Shown here: positions 1-9,348 of the stretch, one piece after another | How the letters are laid out: the number at the start of each line of letters is the position of its first letter | How positions within the stretch are numbered: the first letter of the stretch is position 1 | Source: Patiria miniata | Taxonomy: Eukaryota > Echinodermata > Asteroidea > Valvatida > Asterinidae | Assembly: GCF_015706575.1 (NCBI RefSeq) | Contig: NW_024037056.1 | Location: 17,349,405 to 17,413,404, forward strand | DNA: 64,000 bases | Direction: 5' to 3' | Translations under genes and position numbers: made by a program | Notes under the pieces: model-generated | The model's database searches: none | Told to the model about the DNA's origin: nothing | Seen by the model: only the letters and a program-made list of their open reading frames with translations

Positions 1-630
1 ACCAAGTTAACCAGAGCAACTTAACACGGACCAAGTTAACCAGAGCAAGTTAACACAGACCTATTTAACCAAAGCAAGTTAACACTGACCAATATAACCA
101 GAACAAATTAACATGGACCAAGTTAACCAGAGCAACTTAACGCGGACCGATTTAACCAGAGCATTGCAAGTTTACACGGACTAAGTTAACCAGACCTATT
201 TAACTACAGCAAGTTAACACGGACCGAGTCAACCAGATCAATTAAGTTAACTCAGACCAAGTTAACCGAATCAAGTTAACACGGACCAAGTTAATAACCT
301 GACCACGGTAACACGGACCAAGGTAACAAGACCAATTAAAGTTAACACCGACCAAGTTTAACCACACCAAGTTAACTGAACCAAGTTAACACAGACCAAG
401 TTAACCGGACCAAGGTAACACGGACCAAGGTAACACGGACCATGGTAACACGGACCAAGTTAACTGAACCAAGTTAACACAGACCAAGTTAACCGGACCA
501 AGGTAACACAGACCAAGGTAACACAGACCATGGTAACACAGGCCAAACAAGGACCAAGTTAACCGTACCAAGTTAACCAGATCACGTTAACCGGACCAAG
601 TTAATCGGACCAAGTTAACACGATAGTCTG
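1..630. repeat. Satellite/minisatellite of GTTAAC-containing units
   Basis: The sequence is built from short variants of ACCAAGTTAACACGG and ACCAAGTTAACCAGAGC, about 14-16 bases each and often paired into units near 29 bases. Internal higher-order duplication shows around 370-545, where AAGGTAACACGG variants recur. Units are degenerate, so the array is not freshly expanded. It may continue beyond the left edge. No coding potential is seen. Confidence 0.9.
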
Positions 631-691
631 CCCAGAAACATGCCCAGAAACATGCCCAGATTGATTTATAGTCATGACAGTGACGCCTGGG

Positions 692-1640
692 TTAGGTTGG
701 GAAAGTGTTAGGAGGAGCACTCTGCGATCGGCTGATTCCCGGAATCTCGTGTTGATACCACGCCTCAAATTCCTCCACCGACATCAGGACGACTCGCTCA
801 CGGACAAACTGGACAAAAAAAGAGGAAAAACAATATTGGAATAGTGTCTTCTACATTTCAACAAATATGGAAAATATCTTTTAACAGCAACAAAAAAAGT
901 GAAGCTAAGATAAAATTCTCTCTTTGTTGTTGAATGCCTGCAACTGCCGATGCTTTTACGCTGTCCTTCCTAACTGTTTCAAACACCAAGTTGTATTTCA
1001 TGTACTTAAAACAAAATCTTGCAGATAATTTGGTTTGGTTCGCTAGCTTACCTCGACGGCAGCGCTGACCTCGGGTAGGCACAGCTCCCACGGCTTGAGC
1101 CCCGTCAAGACGTTCAGGAACTTCTGTGGGGTGGTCTTACGGCTCTCAATGATGCCCATACCCTGCAGCTTGTCCAGCAATGCAGCGCAGGCCATGTCAC
1201 TGAAGACGTAGCATGGGAGACGCCACGTCAACTCCTGGAACCTGGAAGATTGCCCAACATCAGTACAAAGTCTATAAACGATTCCTGCCCTGGTCACATG
1301 TGGATTGGGTTTTCAGTCCCTACATAAATCTCTGGGTTTTCCCCAGAATATTTTTGTCTGGGTTTTCCTTCTCAAAAACAGGAATCTCTTCTCATTGTCT
1401 TTTCGCTACAGGTTTCTTAAGGCTTGCGAGCTACAGTGCATAGGGCGCTTTTGAGGAATCCTTGGTTTCATTACCAGAAATGAAAAAAATAAAAACAATA
1501 AAATAACAACAACTCCTCCTGACCATTTGCTTTCTTCTTCGACTCGTTTCTTCCTCAGCTGACTCCTTGTTATCCCTGGCCGCATCCTTCATTCGCTCCA
1601 GCTGGGCGCTGATGTGAAGATTGGTCTGGACAGCTTCTTC
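692..1640 (-). CDS. Three C-terminal exons of an unidentified gene
   Basis: Exon candidates on the minus strand are 1640..about 1550, 1241 (or 1234)..1052, and 808..692. The last joint is clean: exon 2 ends ...AAVE at a GTAAGC donor in phase 0, and exon 3 begins after TTTTTTTGTCCAG with FVRERVVLMSVEEFEAWYQH and ends at a TAA (692-694). The first exon (EEAVQTNLHISAQLERMKDA, charged and probably helical) follows a good TTTGCAG acceptor, but its donor is not clear; ATG|GTCAGG and GA|GTCAGC are weak options. Exon 2 contains TWRLPCYVFSDMACAALLDK. I do not recognise the family. The helical, Glu/Arg-rich character would suit a structural or cilia protein, but that is a guess. The rest of the gene is not evident between 1641 and 2140, so earlier exons may lie elsewhere, even across the FREP cluster. 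Confidence 0.65.
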
Positions 1641-2139
1641 CTGCAAATCAAGAGCAGATTTCTTGCATATTAAACACCCACTCTATTAAGACATTTTCCT
1701 TAATAATGGTACACTTAATTCCTTAATCCTCTAAAAATCCACCAATGCTATCATATTTTATACTTAAATTTCATTGGGCATTGTGTACAGTAATGATGGC
1801 AAGCCTATGTAACATCTTCAAACCTCATGGATGATTTTAGAAGATGTAGGAGGATTAGCGTTCACTTTCTGTTAGGGCCACAGAAAAGAAAAGTACATCA
1901 TGAAACATCTATGCACTCAATGCAAATGGTGAAATTTCTACAACCTTATATAAGGCCGATACTTGAGTGTTCTATTTTCTGCGCTTCGGTTCGGTCCTCT
2001 CAACATGAAGACGCTGTTGAACCCCAGCTACTCCAGAATGGAATATGAGTTACCAAAGCCTGAGATGAAAAGTAAATTATTTAACAAAGCGTTGATTTGA
2101 CCTGTGAAATTGGGTCACAGTTTCCAGAGCGATTTATAA
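1641..2139. other. No gene seen
   Basis: AT-rich DNA without a convincing exon on either strand. A 73-codon open frame at 1827-2048 has no splice sites or domain likeness. Confidence 0.5.
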
Positions 2140-2429
2140 TGATCAGATTACAAAAAAAACCGCGTGCCTCGTTTTAATCTTGAAAAGGGGTGACGTCGAT
2201 ATCTTGTTTTCTTGCTTCATCAGATGCAGATTTTCTTGAGAGAGGGAGATTTGGATTATTAAAGTTTTCTTCTGAGTAATGCTCTTACAGATGCAATTTC
2301 CTGCCAAGAGCTTTGGCTATTGCATTTCTGTTTATTCCCCTTTCACTTTCAAATCAGTTTGGTATTGTTAATAAACTGCTTGTGTTCAGAGACTGGTCCT
2401 CCAGAACTCACTCTGCCTACACGTTCTCT
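2140..2429 (+). repeat. Decayed extra copy of the class A FREP 5' flank
   Basis: This block repeats the flank immediately downstream (2432-2690). Both contain, in order, a GATC.GATTACAAA motif, CGTGCCTCGTTTTAA, TTGTTTTCT, a CAGA.GCAGATTTT motif, and CCAGAACYCACTCTGCC. The first copy runs into TACACGTTCTCT, which corresponds to the start of the class A coding sequence (..GCACGTTCTCT, Ala-Arg-Ser-Leu), but the ATG is gone. It is therefore a tandem duplication of leader plus promoter region that lost its start codon. Confidence 0.7.
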
Positions 2430-2431
2430 AC

Positions 2432-2673
2432 TGATCGGATTACAAAGAGAACCACGTGCCTCGTTTTAACTTTGAAAGAGGCTTAGCGAAATTTCTTGTT
2501 TTCTCGTAACAACAGAAGCAGATTTTATTTGCATGAGGTAGATTTGGCTTAAGTATATACAAGATTCATTTTCCTGCATTTTTCTTAATTCTCGATCAAT
2601 AAGCTAAACCTTGTAGTAATTATTATTAATTGCTTGTTTCGAGACTGGTCTTTCCAGAACCCACTCTGCCGCC
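2432..2673 (+). promoter_or_regulatory. Class A FREP 5' flank (probable promoter and leader)
   Basis: Conserved block directly before the class A start codon. It recurs before the genes at 13178 and, inverted, at 31585. Shared pieces are TGCCTCGTTTTAACTTTGAA, TTGTTTTCTCGT, GCAGATTTTA, GATCAATAAGCT and CCAGAACYCACTCTGCCG just before ATG. Conservation may only reflect duplication. No clear TATA box was located. Confidence 0.5.
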
Positions 2674-3714
2674 ATGGATGAAGCACGTTCTCTAAGGTTC
2701 TCCGATATACGAGGACTTGCCTTGAGTGTGGCGTTCGTGCTGTTCGGTTTTATCGGTTGTATACTTAGTGTATCTGCAGAAACCGTTTGCATTCGGCAGA
2801 CACTGTCACAAGCGTTCGTTGCTGCCGAACATCGAACATTGAGAAATGCCACAATCTGGTCAGGTTTGGTTGGTAGTCGTGTCACTTGTGTCAGCAAGTG
2901 TCACTCGTTACCTGCGTGCAAATCGGTCAACTACTATCTACTCAATCGAGTATGCGATCTCAACAATGCCACAAGAATCGATGTCCCGAGTAAGTTCGTC
3001 GCAGACTACGCCAGCGTGTACTTCGATGGTAATGGCGACACACCTGGGTTCTCCGTAGCGACTGACAGCGATTGCCAGAGTTTACTGGAGGCAGGTTACA
3101 GTGTGAGCGGTATCTATACGATATTCCCCGCGGGATTCGCGGATGGTCTGAGGGTGTACTGCGACATGGAGACCGACGGTGGAGGCTGGCTTGTCATTCA
3201 GAGGCGTCAGGATGGCAGTGTCGACTTCTACCGCGGCTGGGCTGACTACCGCGTGGGCTTTGGGGACTTGGCTGGTGAGTTTTGGCTCGGCAACGACAAC
3301 TTGCGCACCTTGAGTAATTCTGGATCTTGGGATCTTCGAGTCGATTTGGAGGACTGGGATGACAACACAGCCTGGGCCGAGTACGGAGATTTTAAAATCT
3401 CAGGACAGGATTTTCGTTTGAGTTTTGATTCGTACAATGTCCAAAGTACTGTTGGTGACTCTCTTGACAGGCACAACGGTCAGCCCTTTTCAACAATGGA
3501 CAATGACAATGACTTGTATCCTACCCATAACTGTGCAGAGGCCAAGAAAGGAGCTTGGTGGTACAGCGACTGTTATGATTCAAACCTGAACAGTATGTAC
3601 TTTAATTCATCCTGGGAAATAGACGGAGACTATCGAGTGATTGCATGGAAATCATGGAGGGGTGAAATTTATTCCTTGAAAAGTTGCAGTATGAAGATTC
3701 GATTGGCAATGTAA
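2674..3714 (+). CDS. FREP-like secreted lectin, class A (gene 1): PAN + fibrinogen domain
   Basis: A single uninterrupted frame of 346 residues. It has a hydrophobic signal peptide (about 14-36), a PAN/apple-like domain (about 38-120, with VTCVSKCHSLPACKSVNYY and ..CDLNNATR..), a short linker, and a fibrinogen-related domain (133-346). Hallmarks are the VYCDMETDGGGW and QRRQDGSVDFYRGW segments, GEFWLGNDNL, a calcium-site-like DNDND, GAWWY and SNLN. Such proteins are normally secreted oligomeric lectins binding acetylated or other microbial sugars; the ligand here is unknown. The linker is the short type (..GFSVATDSDC..) otherwise seen in class C. SNLNS replaces the usual SNLNG. The Met at 2674 precedes the signal peptide directly and matches the other class A starts. 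Confidence 0.9.
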   Translation: MDEARSLRFSDIRGLALSVAFVLFGFIGCILSVSAETVCIRQTLSQAFVAAEHRTLRNATIWSGLVGSRVTCVSKCHSLPACKSVNYYLLNRVCDLNNATRIDVPSKFVADYASVYFDGNGDTPGFSVATDSDCQSLLEAGYSVSGIYTIFPAGFADGLRVYCDMETDGGGWLVIQRRQDGSVDFYRGWADYRVGFGDLAGEFWLGNDNLRTLSNSGSWDLRVDLEDWDDNTAWAEYGDFKISGQDFRLSFDSYNVQSTVGDSLDRHNGQPFSTMDNDNDLYPTHNCAEAKKGAWWYSDCYDSNLNSMYFNSSWEIDGDYRVIAWKSWRGEIYSLKSCSMKIRLAM

Positions 3715-4299
3715 GATTAAAACTTCAACGACCGAGATTACTTTGTCTCAAATGAATCACCTCTTGGTAATAGGGAACGTTAAGCAGGGAACGTACATAC
3801 GTGAACCCGCATGCGGAAACACAACCAATGGTCAGAACAACGCAAAGTGTGAGTTCGAATTTTCCGTTAGTTCCATTACCCCTTTGAATTTCTTCTGAGG
3901 CCGTAATCGTCAAAATGTGACAGACAAGACAGTGTTGACGATTATTTATCAAGAAATCAACAGTAGTGTGTGTAACTTGACCATAGGCCTACGCATGACG
4001 TCAGCATAACTTTTGTTTGCCTTTATTGCCAAAAGATTCTGTTCTAAGATGCACTCAGGATCTGTGCGATATCCGTTGTCATTTCAGAATATGTTCTGTT
4101 GACATAGAAAGCAGATCCTTTAAGAAACCCTTCAGTCAGTCCTGTAGTCGTTTCCTTCATCATTATCAACGATCCGAGCATCGATCTACCTACGCCACAA
4201 AACAACGACTGCTGCAGAAAACCAAACTAGAATGAAAACAAAAACACCATGAACTAGTGTATGGATATCTGATGAGATTGGCAGGCGTATGCCTATCGC
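3715..4299. other. 3' flank of FREP gene 1
   Basis: No gene or RNA seen. Short frames on both strands have no domain likeness. From about 4300 the sequence becomes the class B 5' flank. Confidence 0.5.
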
Positions 4300-5360
4300 T
4301 TGTGTGTGTGTTGATGCCTTATTGTTTATATTAAACCCACATGCGCATCGGTGAACTCGCTTCCAGGCTATAAAATAACTTAAGATGCGATCCGAACAAA
4401 GCCATACAAATTGATTTTCTGAGCTATATTGCGCACCTCGCGTTACCACCACTACAGATCGGAAGCCACTAAAAACCAACTCCGTTGGTTTGCAAGCAGT
4501 ACATTGGTTGGTCGGTTTTTGACAAATGCAGCATATAATTTCCCAGTCGACCTTTAAAAATCAAGGATTGAATACAAAACGTTAAGAGAGGAGCAGCGGC
4601 GCAATAAACGGCTTTTTAAATTAAGCACGGCTGCTATAATAAGCGTGACGAAAGACGCCTCAGGGTGAAAGACAAATCGGAAACAATCGACAGAGAGACT
4701 GTTTTGTTTTGGTTGGCGTGGTAACGCTCTCAGAAAATCGTGGAGCATTCAATAGAGTTATTAGAGCCTGAAATGCAGGAAGAGTGACTGTCAAAGAAAC
4801 TTGATATTGTACTTGCAATGGTGTGTAAACTGGTGGTTGATACGCTCTGGTATGAAGCCCGGGAAGGGACAGGGTGGAAATTTTTTTTTTGGAGTTTGCT
4901 AATTCGTTCGCACGAATTACTATTTCGTTCGCACGAATTACTATTTCGTTCGCACGAATTACTATTTCGTTCGCACGAATTACTAATTCGTTCGCACGAA
5001 TTAGTAATTCGTTCGCACGAATTAGTAATTCGTTCGCACGAATTACTAGGCCTAATTCGTTCCCACGAATTACTAATTCGTGCCAACGAATTCCAAATTC
5101 GTTCCCACGAATTGCTAATTCGTTCGCACGAATTATTAATTCGTGGGAACGAAATAGTAATTCGTGCGAACGAATTAGCAATTCGTGCGAACGAATTAGT
5201 AATTCGTGCGAACGAATAAGCAAATGCCAAAAAAAAATTCCACCCTGTCCCTTCCCGGGCTTCATACTCTGGTCTCATTGGTCTCTGCGTCAGAGGAACA
5301 CGTTTTGCAAATTTCGGTGACACTCAAGCCTAATTCATGCAGTTGGTGTTAGACAGCAAC
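4300..5360 (+). promoter_or_regulatory. Class B FREP 5' flank, split by a mobile element
   Basis: Homologous to 8790-9348 and 16766-17365 and, inverted, to 25005-25450. Shared marks are GTGAACTCGCTTCCAGGCTA, ATCCGAACAAAGCCA, AAATTGATTTTCTGAGG, GCACCTCGCG, TTGGCGTGGTAACGCTCT and ..CACGTTTTGCAAAT.. near the gene. The foldback element at 4851-5266 interrupts it. The block probably holds the promoter and 5' UTR of the class B genes. Confidence 0.5.
4851..5266. mobile_element. Foldback/MITE-like element filled with a palindromic minisatellite
   Basis: Terminal inverted repeats begin TATGAAGCCCGGGAAGGGAC at 4851 and end with the reverse complement at 5266, each followed by a T-rich run. The inside is about 17 units of the self-complementary motif AATTCGTTCGCACGAATT, in one orientation on the left and the other on the right, so a single strand could fold on itself. 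A perfect 6-base direct repeat CTCTGG flanks it (4845-4850 and 5267-5272). Paralogous class B flanks at about 9239-9260 and 17318-17335 read through the site with one copy of the CTGG motif, giving empty sites. No transposase is encoded, and the long open frames across it are repeat artefacts. Confidence 0.85.
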
Positions 5361-6440
5361 ATGGAGGAGGCACAGAATTGTGGTCTCTCTGCGAGACAAG
5401 TACTTGTAACCGGTCTTTTGTTTTATATTTTGCTTTCTATCGTGCCCGCGTCTCAAGGAAGCTCTTGTGGTCATGCACTCTCACAGGAATTCAATGCTGC
5501 TGAAAATCGAGCACTGGGAAACGCCACAATTTGGTCGGGTAGAGTTGGTACTCTTGTCGGCTGTGTGAGTCGGTGCCACTCTTGGCAAGCTTGCAAATCA
5601 GTCAATTACTTTAAGAACAATCGCAGGTGTGATCTGAACAACGCCACCAGAGTCGATTCGCCAAATGACTTCGTTGCAGACTACGCGAGTGTGTACTTCG
5701 ATGGTAATGGCGACACACCTGGGTTTTCCGTAGCGGATCACAGCGACGTTCATACACCCGGATTCTCCGTCACGGTGGAGCCACGTTACAGCGATTGCCA
5801 GAGTTTACTGGAGGCAGGCTACAGTGTGAGCGGTATCTATACAATATTCCCCGCGGGATTCGCAGATGGTCTGAGGGTGTACTGCGACATGGAGACCGAC
5901 GGTGGAGGCTGGCTTGTCATTCAGAGGCGTCAGAATGGCAGTGTCGACTTCTACCGCGACTGGGCTGACTACCGCGTGGGCTTTGGGGACTTGGCTGGTG
6001 AGTTTTGGCTCGGCAACGACAACTTGCGCACCTTGAGTAGTTCTGCTGGATCTTGGGATCTTCGAGTCGATTTGCAGGACTGGGATGACAACACAGCTTG
6101 GGCCGAGTACGGAGATTTTCAAATCTCTGGACAGGATTTTCGTTTGAGTTTTGATTCGTACAATGTCCAAAGCACTGCTGGTGACTCCCTTGACAGGCAC
6201 AACGGTCTGCCCTTTTCAACAATGGACAATGACAATGACAAGTATGATGACCATAACTGCGCCGAGCTTATGAAAGGAGCTTGGTGGTACAGCGACTGTT
6301 ATGATTCAAACCTGAACGGTATGTACTTTAATTCGGCATGGGAAATATCTGGAGATTATCGAGTGATTTCATGGAAATCATGGAGGGGTTATCTTTACTC
6401 CTTGAAAAAATGCAGTATGAAGATTCGCTTGGAAATGTAA
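5361..6440 (+). CDS. FREP-like secreted lectin, class B/C mosaic (gene 2)
   Basis: Intronless, 359 residues from the ATG at 5361 (MEEAQNCGL..). An in-frame ATG at 5337 would add eight residues not seen in sister genes. Layout: signal peptide (about 13-33), PAN-like domain with VGCVSRCHSWQACKSVNYF, long linker in which DTPGFSV recurs as HTPGFSV, and fibrinogen domain (145-359) with DNDND, GAWWY and SNLNG. Its leader is class B, but from PASQGSSCGHALSQEF on it matches class C (gene 9) nearly base for base instead of the PVFQGTYCGRTLSQEF form of other class B genes. I read this as a gene-conversion tract. Expected role: secreted sugar-binding recognition protein. Confidence 0.9.
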   Translation: MEEAQNCGLSARQVLVTGLLFYILLSIVPASQGSSCGHALSQEFNAAENRALGNATIWSGRVGTLVGCVSRCHSWQACKSVNYFKNNRRCDLNNATRVDSPNDFVADYASVYFDGNGDTPGFSVADHSDVHTPGFSVTVEPRYSDCQSLLEAGYSVSGIYTIFPAGFADGLRVYCDMETDGGGWLVIQRRQNGSVDFYRDWADYRVGFGDLAGEFWLGNDNLRTLSSSAGSWDLRVDLQDWDDNTAWAEYGDFQISGQDFRLSFDSYNVQSTAGDSLDRHNGLPFSTMDNDNDKYDDHNCAELMKGAWWYSDCYDSNLNGMYFNSAWEISGDYRVISWKSWRGYLYSLKKCSMKIRLEM

Positions 6441-7139
6441 GAAAATCCCTAAAACATGACAAGTTAGGTAACACACAAGTGTGTTCTCTTACCAACCTCA
6501 GTGCTCAATATAAAGACAAAGAAATCAATATTGACGTGCAAGATATCGAAGGAACCCAATTTTATTGATGAACTATATATACAAACCAGGGCGTCTGTCG
6601 GGCAATTTTTTTTTTAACGATTGATTAATGATACATTTATTTCCTAAACGACTGGAAATGTAAATCTTTTGCTTTAAAAAAGTGAACTCAACTCAAACAT
6701 ATCTACTGAAAGTGTGGGATATTCCACCTGATAAGCGAACAATACAAAGATATTGACCAAAGAGGAGACCACTCAGCTGCAGAACCGCTAATTCGGAATT
6801 GTTAAGGATGGAGGTTCGAAACCAACCGCCGTTCATTTAATTTTTTTCAACCGGACAAGTTAATATCCCTTGGTCCTAGGGGCAAACGAGTTCATTTAAA
6901 ACAAAACCTGCAGCTGAAAAAAAGGTTAGGGACAATTCGTTTCTGCTTTGTGAAGTTACAATTGTTTATTATGATCGCTGTGGAATTGCATGGTTGTAGA
7001 TAGGAATGTCGCTCTATATAGTTGATTGTCTTTACTTAAACCAAAACGTGTTAAAGGCCTGTTCTCAATAAACGACGTGCCAGTGCAATAGCACGCCTAT
7101 AGCACGGCAGTTGCTCTCTAAACGCAGACCACAATAGTC
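6441..7139. other. 3' flank of FREP gene 2
   Basis: No gene seen apart from a tRNA-like stretch near 6762-6836. AT-rich, with short T runs. Confidence 0.5.
6762..6836 (+). other. tRNA-like / SINE head
   Basis: An A-box-like CACTCAGCTGCAGA is followed about 40 bases later by a B-box GGTTCGAAACC, as in an internal RNA polymerase III promoter. I could not fold a convincing anticodon arm, so a tRNA pseudogene or the head of a tRNA-derived SINE fits better than a working tRNA. Confidence 0.35.
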
Positions 7140-7385
7140 GAATATAATGTATCTAGAGTTATCGTTTCGGTTTGCTGTAACACCATGTGGTAATAACTAC
7201 TGCTTACAAGATTTTAGTTCTGAAAAGAACTTGTCTTGCTTATTATCAACTTTGCTAAGTAGTTTTTTTGTTCTGATAAGAACAGTCCTGCTGTAAGTTC
7301 TAAACGAACTTGTCTTTGGTCTCAACGTTTCGACTAGCTTGCTCTAGTCATCGTCAGGAGACTGAGTTACTGTATCTAGAGTTAC
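7140..7385 (-). mobile_element. Penelope-like retroelement fragment
   Basis: The reverse complement shares long stretches with 42310-42540 on the plus strand, including AAGACAAGTTCGTTTAGAAC, repeated AAGTTCT.. TCAGAACT hairpins, ACTACTTAGCAAA and CCACATGGTGTTAC. It holds a hammerhead-ribozyme-like core, a known hallmark of Penelope-like element ends. No reverse transcriptase is present here. This is a short end fragment in the flank of FREP gene 2. Confidence 0.65.
7319..7362 (-). ncRNA. Minimal type I hammerhead ribozyme motif
   Basis: On the minus strand the 44 bases read GTCTC, CTGACGA, a hairpin TGACTAG/AGCAAG/CTAGTC(A), GAAAC, GTT, GAGAC. CTGANGA and GAAA are the invariant hammerhead core strings. 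GTCTC and GAGAC can pair as stem I. Stem III (AC/GT) is very short, as described for Penelope-element hammerheads, which act better as dimers. All core bases appear intact. Activity is an inference. Confidence 0.6.
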
Positions 7386-7439
7386 TGTAGCTTGCCAGGT
7401 TACACACAACATGCAGTCAGTTCAAAAACTTTCAGCGCG

Positions 7440-8760
7440 ACAAACTTCGCATTGACTTGAGTTCAGCACGGTTCAACATGAGATAAACTATACAATTGTT
7501 GGCAGTAGGTAAAGCTGTTTATTTATTGTGATACATTTTTGTGATTAAGTTTAGATTTTAAGAATATACAACGACGCTTTGAAATGCAAAACTGAAATTA
7601 GACATTTGATATTAAATATTGTTGGTCTTGTGGGAAAGTTATACAATTGGTTGTGTTGAGGTAAAATTGGTATATGTGTCAGATAATGATCAAGTAGTTC
7701 GTAAAAGAAGTCCAAATTGTGGAGATGTTTGAATGTTTAAAATAGTTTGAGTGCGATGTACTCTCGCAAGAATCGTTGTTGGTGTATTTAAATCTGAGGC
7801 GGTAGCTCATAAACATAGCAATCTGAAAAAAAAACTGTCTTGTATAAATATGATTGTGCACGCTTTAGAAGTCTGAGGATTGTTTGCGCTATTCACTGTT
7901 TTGTACATTGCTTTCCGTGATTGTAAATGCTAGGCTTGGCAAGATTGTACTGTGAAGAATGTATGCACTTAACGATTTAAATCACCGTAAATTGAAATTT
8001 TGAATGTTTCGTTTGGCATTATAAACTTGATGTAAATCTCGTTTTAGCACTGAAGTATATGATTAATTCCTGATTAAAACCAAAATGTTTAGCAATGTAA
8101 TCGATGTGACATGTGATTAGCTGTCAATGATAATATAATTGTATCTTTAATCAAAGCAAATCTTGTTCGGGTTTTAGATGAAGTTGTGATTTTCCAAATT
8201 TGTTGTTGACTTTTAAAATGTATTTACGTGTAACAACATCGGTGTTCTCTCTAGAAATGTAATAAGTGTTAAGTTTTAAATCTTATTCGATAGTGCATGT
8301 AAAAAAGTTAAGTGATTCAGTTCAGAAAAGAACGTACGTTTTAGTGACAAGGTATCGTTTCGGTAATGAATGGTCAGATAATGTTGAAAATGGTTTGAAA
8401 TGTTCAAATGAATAACAAAAGTGGATTAATGCTCTGGTCTACAACTTTCCTAATTATAAAATGTATGGCTACTCATTTTTTTCTTGATTTGTTTTAATTC
8501 GACGACTGGAAAGCATGTCTACTCATGTCAATCTAAGGGACCCAAAAGGCACTCAAAAACACTGCTGATGTAAGCTGGCTGCTGTGTCAAGATTCGTTGA
8601 ATTGTAAAATGAACTGGGATTAAACTGATTGCTGTGATCAAGAATGAAGATCGATGCAGTGGAAAAAATAAAGATGAAGAAAGAGAAATGCTTCGTTGAA
8701 GTCTTTGCCGTGTTATAAGGGCAGAGTTGAAATCAATTAATCCCACGTTAAATCATCCAA
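7440..8760 (+). repeat. FREP-cluster 3' duplicated block (after gene 2)
   Basis: About 1.3 kb of AT-rich DNA that recurs in diverged form at 11100-12600 and, inverted, at 21360-22790. Shared landmarks are a ..GGTAAAGCTG.. start, GGCGGTAGCTCATAAA, GTTCTCTCTAGAAA and TTCAGTTCAGA.AAGAACGT. No coding frame. It is part of the tandem duplication unit and may include the 3' UTR. Confidence 0.65.
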
Positions 8761-8789
8761 CTTCTTATCCCTACAGCCTATCCCTTGTG

Positions 8790-9348
8790 TAAGTAGATGC
8801 CATCGTGTTTATTACCTATATGGGTATAAGTGAACTCGCTTCCAGGCTATAAAATTAATCCATAATGCAATCCAAACAATGCCACAATAATTGATTTTCT
8901 GAGGAGCAATATTGAGCACCTCGCGTGATTTTTCATTACAATCAAGGATTGAAGAGAAAGCGCCACAAAAGGAGCAGCGGCGCAATATGCAACTTTGAAA
9001 TAAAGCATGGCTGATTGGAAATTTTATGAGTCCGTGGAAAAAAAAAGAATGTGTCCAAAAAATCAAAAGACAAGAGGGAGTGTTTTGGTGACTGGTTGGC
9101 TTGGTAACACTCTCAGAAAGTCGATGAGAATTCGATAGAGTTATAGGAGCTTTAAATAGAGGAAGACTAGTGGCTCTCAAGGAGACTTGATAATGCAGGC
9201 CTACATGTAATTTTGCGTTAAATGAAAACTGGTGCTCGATACTGTCTGGCTTGATTACGTTTTCTTGACGTCATGGAAACACGTTTTGCAAATACGGCAT
9301 TTCGGTGATACTCAAGCCTTGACTATGCAGTTGGCGTGAGACAGCAAA
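8790..9348 (+). promoter_or_regulatory. Class B FREP 5' flank (gene 3)
   Basis: Same block as at 4300-5360 but without the foldback insertion. GATACTGTCTGGCTTGATT at about 9238-9256 is the uninterrupted counterpart of the insertion site there. Confidence 0.5.

Noticed and set aside
4660-5323. Four long open frames (133-201 codons) on both strands
   Set aside because: They are translations of the AATTCGTTCGCACGAATT repeat arms, with repeating RSHELLI or NSCERI peptides, open on both strands because of the repeat.
5805-6222. Antisense frames of 100-140 codons opposite the fibrinogen domains (also at 9805, 13700, 17763, 24029, 26053, 28040, 30619)
   Set aside because: Same antisense peptide recurs opposite every FREP gene because the core is conserved. 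No independent start, splice or domain evidence.
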